From: an uncultured Prevotellaceae bacterium
GTDB taxonomy: Bacteria; Bacteroidota; Bacteroidia; Bacteroidales; Bacteroidaceae
DNA length: 64,000 nucleotides
Reading direction: 5' to 3'
Assembly: GCA_900321425.1 (NCBI GenBank)
Contig: ONWA01000015.1
Coordinates: 1 to 64,000, forward strand
This document shows, piece after piece, positions 50,960 through 58,282 of this stretch (positions are counted from its first letter, which is position 1; each line of letters starts with the position of its first letter). The position numbers and the translations under genes were made by a program. The notes under the pieces are model-generated. The model ran no database searches. It was given only the letters and a program-made list of their open reading frames with translations, and was not told the DNA's origin.

Positions 50960-52127
50960 TAAACTTGATATACTCAACGCGCGTATTGAACACAATGGCG
51001 TTAGGACCTACACCACATTCGTACTCATTCTGCTTGCTGCCGTCGGCTGCATATTCTGCTATGTAGGCATTGCTGCTGTAAGCAGGATAGCCTGTGGCGG
51101 TATCTATCTGGTAGGAGGCGATATACACCTTATTATTTACAGGATCAGCCTCGATGAGCACAGGACTGACCACACCATCGTTGGTAAAGGTAGTTTTCTG
51201 CGCCGTACGGATATCATAGACCTCATAGGTCGCCTCAGTAGCTCCATAAGGACTATTTATACCATAAATCTTGGTTCCCATAAAACAAACGGCAGTAGCA
51301 TCCATCACGGACTGTACGGTCACCGATAACTTATTTTTGCTTACGTTCATTTTCTTCACCTCAGCCTTCACGTCAGCATAGTTGCCCATGTCGAGCACAT
51401 AGATATCAGAACCGGCAACAGCTATCTTGGTGGGATTATAGAGCTTATCGGAGGTATATGTATCCTTCTCTCCGGTCTCCAGATTGATGACCGAGACCGA
51501 TGGACGAAGACAGGCACTGTAATCGGAATTGGCCACAAAAGCGAAGTCTTTGTAGATAGCAAGGCCTTCAGGATAAGAACCAACCTCGTAGGAAGGACCT
51601 GCATTGAAACTTACGGTATCAATAGCGAGCACATAGCCATTGCCAGAGGTCGATTTTACACTCCATCCCTCGTACTCCGCAGTCGAAGTACCATAGGTAG
51701 TCACGTAGATATTACCATCATAGGCCGAGATGCAACGGGGGTTGTTGGCACGCTCAGCACCAAAGATGTCGACGAGTTTAATCTGCTTGATCGAACGTAA
51801 TGTCTTGGCGTCGCATACCTCGATAGTATTCTCGCCATTCACAACAATATACAACTTACTACCATAGACCAGTCCGTCGTTGGGAGTTAAACCGAGATTA
51901 CGGTGATTCTGGTTGTAGAAGGCCCGCTGGGTAGTTGTACCAGTAGCATAGTCAACATACGTCAGACTACCGTTGATGTTGTTAGCCACATTACCTCCAC
52001 AGACCACATAAAGTCCGTCACTGATGAGCACCGGTGTGTACTGAGGCTCACCCTCGCTCTTTGTACAAGCAGTAAAAACGATGATTCCCATCGCCATTAC
52101 CATCAAGTGGAATACAATTCTTTTCAT
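50952..52127 (-). CDS. btuG: BtuG-like surface beta-propeller lipoprotein
   Basis: A 391-residue lipoprotein (MKRIVFHLMVMAMGIIVFTA then Cys, acidic residue after it) with repeated propeller blades of the YncE/DUF5074 kind: GLYVVCGGNVANNINGSLTY, VVNGENTIEVCDAKTLRSIK and FAFVANSDYSACLRPSVSVI. BtuG proteins of Bacteroides are seven-bladed propellers on the cell surface that bind cobalamin with very high affinity and pass it to BtuB. Immediate neighbours are the TonB-dependent receptor (12 bp upstream) and the ABC binding protein, which supports this role. Confidence 0.8.
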   Translation of the reverse strand: MKRIVFHLMVMAMGIIVFTACTKSEGEPQYTPVLISDGLYVVCGGNVANNINGSLTYVDYATGTTTQRAFYNQNHRNLGLTPNDGLVYGSKLYIVVNGENTIEVCDAKTLRSIKQIKLVDIFGAERANNPRCISAYDGNIYVTTYGTSTAEYEGWSVKSTSGNGYVLAIDTVSFNAGPSYEVGSYPEGLAIYKDFAFVANSDYSACLRPSVSVINLETGEKDTYTSDKLYNPTKIAVAGSDIYVLDMGNYADVKAEVKKMNVSKNKLSVTVQSVMDATAVCFMGTKIYGINSPYGATEATYEVYDIRTAQKTTFTNDGVVSPVLIEADPVNNKVYIASYQIDTATGYPAYSSNAYIAEYAADGSKQNEYECGVGPNAIVFNTRVEYIKFND

Positions 52128-52139
52128 GTTCTTGTTAAA

Positions 52140-54137
52140 TTATAATTGGTATTGAATAGATAACAAACAATGTCTTCCTGGCATCGGGTATTTCCCTACA
52201 ATCTCATATTGGGCATCAAACAGGTTCTTGATGTCGAACCGTCCCTCAAACTGGTGGTGTCCAAAACGGAAGGAGCGATAGAATGTCAAGCCAAAATCAG
52301 CATATCCCTTCACCATCGTCCCCTCATAGTGCTGGAGATTAGCCTCACGATCGGTAACACCCAACCCGTGGAACACGATGTTCACCCATGGGTTCTCATA
52401 ACCCAAGGAGAAAGCACCTGTATGCAAAGGGATGTAAGGTATCTGATGACCATACACCTCTGCTAATGGGTTTGTACGGTCCTCTGCCTTCTGATAACTG
52501 TAGTTGGCCGTGAGGGTCAGCCGGTGTCTGTCATTCCAGCGATAGCTGGCACGGAGGGTTGCGTCGAGTCCCCACACCTGCACCTTACCTACGTTGATGC
52601 ATGTCCACACAAACATATTATAAGGAACAGCAACAATCATATCCTTCACATGGTTATAGTAGCCGTCAAGAGTGACCTGCCACGAAAGCCCCAACTGGTG
52701 TTCCTTGCGCCACGTAAGACCGATATTCAACTGGTCGGTAGTCTCAGGCAATAGGTTGGTAGAGCCATAATGAAAATAGTAGCTCTCGTTGAAGGTAGGC
52801 GAACGAAAGATATTCTTATATGAGGCACGCACATAGAACTCATGATCGGCCATTAACTGATAGGACAGCGACAGTGAAGGTGATAGTCTACGCATGTTAC
52901 GGGCACTCTCACCACCTTTGTTCTCGTTAAGGTAGACAGAATACAACAGACGTCCGAGAACGGTCAGCCGATGATGACGGAATTTAGCCGTCAACGACTG
53001 CAGGACACTGTGTCGATAAGGACGTCCCACCACCGTTCGCCATGAATTGCCGTTCAGGTTGTTAAAAGCATAATCGACAGAATAGTCGAAGGCCCAGTGA
53101 TCAGTAGGCGTCAGCATCACCGCCAGTGACCCATACGTCTCGCGCTGCCAGTAACTAGCATCGTTGACACCACCTGGATAGAGGGCATCCTTATATATCG
53201 AGGAGGCCCAGTTGAACTTCGTCAATGCCCGCAACGACCAAAGACCGTTCCAGTGCTTTTGATACTGCAGTTGGGCAAAGAAATTGCGCTCGCGCAACGT
53301 CTCCCCGCTGAGAGTAGTATAATAGCGAGCAGGGCCAGGCAGCTGACGGTCGTTGTCGTAATAATATATCTTACCGATGAGACGGCTACTTTGTCCTGTA
53401 TTCCATATGAAATTCATTTCCCCATGTCCGCTATCCATCCGACTGTTCTCCCGTTTGGCATAAATGGGCATATCACCATTCTCCAACATATAAGGATAAT
53501 GGTTGTCGGCATGGGTATACTCGCCAGCGAAAGAGAAGGCAAACCGATCAGACAGATTCTGACCATAGCGTACAAACGGACTGACAAATCCGTACGATCC
53601 GATTTTCACCTGGGTGGTGAGATGAGCACGGTGATCGGCAGTAGGGGGAGCTATCGTACGGATGGCAAGCATAGCAGGCATAGAGGCTTGACGGGCGGGA
53701 ATAAAGATGTCATCATGATCGCCCACAATCAACGACAACTGGTCGACATTCTCCAACGAGTAACGCGAGAGATCAATCTCCCCACTCTGACAGTCACTGA
53801 GCATCACTCCGTCATAGCTTACACCAGTATGTTTGGCACCAAAGCCACGCACAGACACCGTCTTCATACCTCCTGCCCCTCCGTAGTCACGCAGGGTAAT
53901 GCCCGGTAGTCGATGGAGGGCATCAGCCATATCCGTAATGCCCAACAATGCCATCTCTTCGTGCGCTAAAATATGCAGAGGGACAGTACTACTCACAGCA
54001 CGAGCCTGACGCGTTTCCGTCACTGTCACCTCCTGTAGATGGTGGGTACGATTGGTCACAGTGTCAGTACGTTGTATCTGTGGCAGTGCAGACAGAGCTG
54101 TAAACAGATATATGGTTGTTAGTACCGTTCTTTTCAT
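52140..54137 (-). CDS. btuB: TonB-dependent receptor, BtuB-like
   Basis: A 665-residue outer membrane receptor. After the signal peptide (about 19 residues) comes a TonB-box-like LQEVTVTETRQARAV, a plug domain (ALHRLPGITLRDYGGAGGMK, VSVRGFGAKHTGVSYDG) and a 22-strand barrel ending HCLLSIQYQL. BtuB-type plugs and the downstream BtuG, BtuF and BtuC genes indicate cobalamin import. The promoter at 54148-54179 places the transcription start within a few bases of the ATG, so no cobalamin riboswitch can fit upstream. Divergent from the pectate lyase operon. Confidence 0.85.
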   Translation of the reverse strand: MKRTVLTTIYLFTALSALPQIQRTDTVTNRTHHLQEVTVTETRQARAVSSTVPLHILAHEEMALLGITDMADALHRLPGITLRDYGGAGGMKTVSVRGFGAKHTGVSYDGVMLSDCQSGEIDLSRYSLENVDQLSLIVGDHDDIFIPARQASMPAMLAIRTIAPPTADHRAHLTTQVKIGSYGFVSPFVRYGQNLSDRFAFSFAGEYTHADNHYPYMLENGDMPIYAKRENSRMDSGHGEMNFIWNTGQSSRLIGKIYYYDNDRQLPGPARYYTTLSGETLRERNFFAQLQYQKHWNGLWSLRALTKFNWASSIYKDALYPGGVNDASYWQRETYGSLAVMLTPTDHWAFDYSVDYAFNNLNGNSWRTVVGRPYRHSVLQSLTAKFRHHRLTVLGRLLYSVYLNENKGGESARNMRRLSPSLSLSYQLMADHEFYVRASYKNIFRSPTFNESYYFHYGSTNLLPETTDQLNIGLTWRKEHQLGLSWQVTLDGYYNHVKDMIVAVPYNMFVWTCINVGKVQVWGLDATLRASYRWNDRHRLTLTANYSYQKAEDRTNPLAEVYGHQIPYIPLHTGAFSLGYENPWVNIVFHGLGVTDREANLQHYEGTMVKGYADFGLTFYRSFRFGHHQFEGRFDIKNLFDAQYEIVGKYPMPGRHCLLSIQYQL

Positions 54138-54147
54138 TTTTGCAGTG

Positions 54148-54179
54148 CAAAGGTACGATGAAGTTAGTAAATATCCAAA
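54148..54179 (-). promoter_or_regulatory. Promoter of the B12 uptake operon
   Basis: Minus-strand TTTG (CAAA 54176-54179), 20 nt, TACCTTTG (CAAAGGTA 54148-54155). The ATG at 54137 is only 10 bp past the -7 box, predicting a leaderless or nearly leaderless message. Confidence 0.8.
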
Positions 54180-54258
54180 GAAAATATCGCTTTTTCAGAG
54201 AAAAAAAACTTATCTTTGCATCCGCAATTCTGATTCTAATCACTCATTTATTTTTAAT

Positions 54259-55824
54259 ATGAAACGATCGATCATCTTCTTGGCAAGTATGCTACTCCTC
54301 GCAGGACAGGCCACAGCAGGAGGAAAAAGGACACCAGCCTTCCCTGGAGCAGAGGGTTTTGGTAAGTATGCCACAGGCGGACGCGCCATTGACGACAGAG
54401 GTGCTAACGTCTATTATGTCACCCGACTCGACGACTGCAAGGACTCTGAGTTGGTAGAGGGAACACTGCGATGGGCTTTGCGTACGGGTGACGACACCCC
54501 ACGTACCATCCTCTTCAAGGTGGGAGGTACCATCTATTTACAGTCGACACTGAGCATGGCTCACCCCAATGTGAGCATTCTCGGACAATCGGCACCAGGC
54601 GGCGGTATCTGCATCGCCGGATATACCATGAAGATTTGCAAACCCAACGTCATTATTCGATATATCCGTTTCCGTGCTGGTGATCTGCCTAATAAGAGCA
54701 TGACCTCCCTTGACGTGGAGAACACGCGTAACGTCATCCTCGACCACTGCTCAATGACCTGGTCAATGGAAGAAAACCTAACCCTCTATGATACCGATTC
54801 CACCACAGTACAATGGTGCATTATTGCCGAAGGACTCTATCGCTCGAAGAACGCAAAAGGGGCCAGATGCTACGCCACACAATGGGGAGGTGAGCACGGT
54901 ACCATGCACCACTGCCTGATCTCGAATGTCAACAATCGTACACCCCGTTTCAACGGTATGCGGAAAACCTCGAAACACAGAGGCGATCACGACCAGTTTG
55001 TGGACAATGAGTTCATCAATAATGTGATATTCAACTGGGGAAAGCCCAACAGCATTTATGGCGGTGAGTGTTATCAAGACTGTAACGACGGGAACAGTTA
55101 TAACCGAGTGTATATGATCAATAATTATTTTCGGCCAGGACCAAATACACAGGCGCATGTCACCGACCAGCGCTATTTCGCATGGGCATCATCCACGAAG
55201 GGAAGAGGACTGGGACAATGGCTGCTAAAAGGAAACATTTTCGAACTGTCGAGCTACTATGCTCCAAAAACCGCTGTGTGGAGCGATGAGATACTGAAAA
55301 AAGTAAACAAAGATAATCTCTACGGATTTGCTGAGAATAGCGTAGAGCGCTGTTTTGACACAGAGGATGGTGCCAGTGAGACGATTTATAACAACCACGT
55401 GATACGAAAACAGAAAGTGAAATCGGACGTGAAGACCTACGATGCGAGGGAAGCCTACCGCCAGGTATACCAAGAAGCCGGTGCCTCACTGCCCCGCTAT
55501 GATGAGGTGGACCTCCGACTGCTAGACGAGGCTGCGGGCATCATCGCACCACAGTTCTATGGCAAAAAAGAGGACGGAAGCATGGAACGGGCATTGGGTA
55601 TTATCAACTCCCAGAACGATGTCATCCTGAAAAAGGAAGACCCGAATATGAAAGGATGGCCCGACCTGAACGGCATCAGTACCTTCGTTGATAGCGACAG
55701 CGACGGACTACCCGATGACTATGAGATTAACAATGGTCTGAATCCCAAGGACAAGAACGATGGATGGCAAATTACCAAGAGTGGATTCTCGAACCTGGAG
55801 ATCTATCTGAATGCAATACATTAA
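54259..55824 (+). CDS. Secreted pectate lyase-like protein (PL1 type)
   Basis: A 521-residue protein with a signal peptide (FLASMLLLAGQATAGG) and a right-handed beta-helix. TPAFPGAEGFGKYATGGR is the typical Bacteroidetes PL1 start; ILDHCSMTWSMEENLTLYD matches the vWiDH region, and HCLISNVNNRTPRFNG the distal R-x-P-R-like catalytic/calcium region. The end, DSDSDGLPDDYEINNGLNPK, is a thrombospondin type 3-like calcium repeat. It should cut homogalacturonan. A TATCTTTG at 54211-54218 is the -7 element; the start at 54259 is chosen because it gives the signal peptide. It leads a four-gene pectin operon. Confidence 0.85.
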   Translation: MKRSIIFLASMLLLAGQATAGGKRTPAFPGAEGFGKYATGGRAIDDRGANVYYVTRLDDCKDSELVEGTLRWALRTGDDTPRTILFKVGGTIYLQSTLSMAHPNVSILGQSAPGGGICIAGYTMKICKPNVIIRYIRFRAGDLPNKSMTSLDVENTRNVILDHCSMTWSMEENLTLYDTDSTTVQWCIIAEGLYRSKNAKGARCYATQWGGEHGTMHHCLISNVNNRTPRFNGMRKTSKHRGDHDQFVDNEFINNVIFNWGKPNSIYGGECYQDCNDGNSYNRVYMINNYFRPGPNTQAHVTDQRYFAWASSTKGRGLGQWLLKGNIFELSSYYAPKTAVWSDEILKKVNKDNLYGFAENSVERCFDTEDGASETIYNNHVIRKQKVKSDVKTYDAREAYRQVYQEAGASLPRYDEVDLRLLDEAAGIIAPQFYGKKEDGSMERALGIINSQNDVILKKEDPNMKGWPDLNGISTFVDSDSDGLPDDYEINNGLNPKDKNDGWQITKSGFSNLEIYLNAIH

Positions 55825-55911
55825 AAAATGTTTTTTTGTGGGTACATCCCATTAAACTTATCGTCCCTTTTATAGTCAAAGTAAAATACAAAACTAAGAG
55901 TATAACAAATC

Positions 55912-57657
55912 ATGATGAGAAAAACGATTTTGATGGGTGTAGCTATGTTGGTCAGTGCGTCAGTATTTGCTCAATACCCAGATTTGACTGATGAGGCCTC
56001 TAAACTCATCAAAGAGAAAAAAGCACAATGGAAAGCCCATAGCGACTCCGCATGGGAAGTTGCATTCCCAATTGTCGTCAAGGAGGCAAAGGAAGGTCGT
56101 CCTTACGTGCCCTGGGCATTCCGTCCCTACGATCTTCGTCAGGCAAAAATTCCCGCATTCCCTGGTGCCGAGGGTGGTGGTATGTTCACCTTTGGTGGTC
56201 GTGGAGGTAAAGTACTTACTGTGACGACATTGGCAGACGACGGCCCTGGTTCTTTCCGTTGGGCCTGTGAGCAGGGAGGTGCACGCATCGTCGTATTTAA
56301 CGTTAGTGGTATTATCCGTCTGAAGTCACCTATCTATGTCCGTGCACCTTATATCACCATTGCCGGACAGACTGCTCCTGGAGATGGTGTCATCATTGCT
56401 GGTGAGTCATTCCAAGTTGACACCCATGACGTCATCGTACGCCATATGCGCTTCCGTCGTGGCGAGACACAGGTAACCAACCGTGAGGACTCCTTTGGTG
56501 GAAATCCAGTGGGTAATATTATGATTGACCACTGTTCTTGCGAGTGGGGACTGGACGAGAACATCTCGTTCTATCGTCACATGTTTGATATGCACGATGG
56601 TAAGCCCAATCGTAAGGAGCCTACTGTCAATGTAACCATTCAGAATACGATCTCTGCCAAGGCTCTTGACACATGGAACCACGCCTTTGGTTCAACCATC
56701 GGTGGTGAAAACACCACCTTCATGCGTAACCTGTGGGCAGACAACACAGGTCGTAACCCAAGTATTGGCTGGGGTGGCGTGTTCAACTTCGTCAACAATG
56801 TAGTCTACAACTGGGTACACCGTACGGCCGACGGTGGCGAATTCACCACCATGTCGAACTTCATCAACAACTACTACAAGCCAGGTCCTCTGACTCCAAC
56901 AGACACACCGGTAGGACACCGTATAGTAAAAGCAGAGAGCCGTTCACAGGGACTGTTCCCCTTCAAACAATTTGGGCGTGTCTATGCCGTTGGTAACATC
57001 ATGGAAGGATACCCTGAGATTACCAAAGACAACTGGAATGGTGGTATCCAGACAGCGGACAAGGATGGTGAGATGGATGAAACGGAACTGGCTCTGATGC
57101 ATTCAAATGAACCTTTTGAGATGCCTTTTGTCAAGGTCATGGGTGCAGAACAGGCCTTCAACTGGGTATTAGACAATGCTGGTGCTACTATTCCTTGCCG
57201 TGACATCGTTGACCAGCGTATCATGGAAGAGGTACGAACAGGACAGGCATATTATGTTGATAAATATGAAAAGAAGGTAAAAGACAATCCTTATGGTGAT
57301 ATGTGGGGTCTACATAAAAAGTCCATGAACGAGCAGGGCTCCTTTAAATATCGCCGTCTGCCACAAGACTCCTACAAGCAGGGTATCATCACTGATCCTC
57401 GTCAAATGGGTGGTTATCCTGAGTATAAAGCTTGGGAGCCTTACGTTGACACCGATGGTGACGGTATGCCAGACGAGTGGGAGAAGCAGTATGGTCTGAA
57501 CCCCAACGATCCTTCCGACGCCGTGAAGGACTGCAATGGTGATGGTTATACCAACATCGAGAAGTATATCAATGGCATCAACCCCAATACCAAGACAGAC
57601 TGGCGTAACCTGAACAACAACTATGACACGCTGGCTGCCAAAGGAAAACTGATGTAA
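55912..57657 (+). CDS. Secreted pectate lyase-like protein (second PL1 type)
   Basis: A 581-residue secreted protein (signal MMRKTILMGVAMLVSASVFA) with a linker of about 60 residues, then IPAFPGAEGGGMFTFGGRGG, TVTTLADDGPGSFRWA, IDHCSCEWGLDENISFYR and NPSIGWGGVFNFVNNVVYNW, the pattern of the Bacteroidetes PL1 subgroup. It also ends in DTDGDGMPDEWEKQYGLNPN plus DCNGDGYTNIEKYI, a dockerin-like calcium repeat. It differs from the first lyase, so the pair probably has distinct pectin specificities. It starts 87 bp downstream and 4 bp before DUF3826. Confidence 0.85.
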   Translation: MMRKTILMGVAMLVSASVFAQYPDLTDEASKLIKEKKAQWKAHSDSAWEVAFPIVVKEAKEGRPYVPWAFRPYDLRQAKIPAFPGAEGGGMFTFGGRGGKVLTVTTLADDGPGSFRWACEQGGARIVVFNVSGIIRLKSPIYVRAPYITIAGQTAPGDGVIIAGESFQVDTHDVIVRHMRFRRGETQVTNREDSFGGNPVGNIMIDHCSCEWGLDENISFYRHMFDMHDGKPNRKEPTVNVTIQNTISAKALDTWNHAFGSTIGGENTTFMRNLWADNTGRNPSIGWGGVFNFVNNVVYNWVHRTADGGEFTTMSNFINNYYKPGPLTPTDTPVGHRIVKAESRSQGLFPFKQFGRVYAVGNIMEGYPEITKDNWNGGIQTADKDGEMDETELALMHSNEPFEMPFVKVMGAEQAFNWVLDNAGATIPCRDIVDQRIMEEVRTGQAYYVDKYEKKVKDNPYGDMWGLHKKSMNEQGSFKYRRLPQDSYKQGIITDPRQMGGYPEYKAWEPYVDTDGDGMPDEWEKQYGLNPNDPSDAVKDCNGDGYTNIEKYINGINPNTKTDWRNLNNNYDTLAAKGKLM

Positions 57658-57661
57658 ACGT

Positions 57662-58282
57662 ATGAAAAAGATACTGCTTTCAGCGATGATATCGCTGCTG
57701 ACCCTGACAGCCGATGCTCAATTGGTATCGCTCGACTACGAAGGGCGCGACTCTGCCTATGTAGAGAACATCAAGGGACGTGCACAAAAGATTGTCGACG
57801 GTCTTCAGCTTACTGATCAGAAACAGGCTCGTGCGGTACGTAATATCATTGCCAACCGCTACTTCCAGTTGAACGACATCCATGCAAAGTACGACAAGGG
57901 CCAACAGGATGCCCTACAGGCTGAGTTGTACAAACACCATTTCGAGTTAGTCTCAGCACTGTCTGTCTATCTCAGCGACGAACAGATAGATGCTGTGAAA
58001 GACGGAATGACTTTCGGTCGACTGAAGCGTGACTATCAAGCCACACAGGATATGATTCCCACACTCAGCGACTTTGAAAAGCAACAAATACTTATCTGGC
58101 TCAAGGAAGCTCGAGAGTTTGCTCTAGATGCAGCCGACTCTAAAGGCAAGCACTTTTGGTTTGATAAGTATCGTGGACGCACCAACAATTGGCTCTCGGC
58201 ACGCGGTTACGACCTGAAGAAGGAGCGCGATGCTTGGATGAAACGCATCGAAGAACAGAAAAATGTAAACGACAAGAAATGA
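57662..58282 (+). CDS. DUF3826 secreted protein
   Basis: A 206-residue protein with a signal peptide (ILLSAMISLLTLTADAQ) and a helical domain matching DUF3826: GRAQKIVDGLQLTDQKQARA, FQLNDIHAKYDKG and WFDKYRGRTNNWLSARGYDL. DUF3826 genes are typically next to pectate lyases and rhamnogalacturonan genes in Bacteroidetes; their function is not known. It overlaps the next gene by 4 bp (ATGA at 58279). Confidence 0.85.
   Translation: MKKILLSAMISLLTLTADAQLVSLDYEGRDSAYVENIKGRAQKIVDGLQLTDQKQARAVRNIIANRYFQLNDIHAKYDKGQQDALQAELYKHHFELVSALSVYLSDEQIDAVKDGMTFGRLKRDYQATQDMIPTLSDFEKQQILIWLKEAREFALDAADSKGKHFWFDKYRGRTNNWLSARGYDLKKERDAWMKRIEEQKNVNDKK

Noticed and set aside
54052..54258. Upstream extension of the first pectate lyase
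   Set aside because: It overlaps the divergent btuB start and promoter, and the signal peptide begins at 54259.
54138..54258. Cobalamin riboswitch for btuB
   Set aside because: Only about ten bases separate the -7 box from the ATG, so no aptamer can fit in the message.
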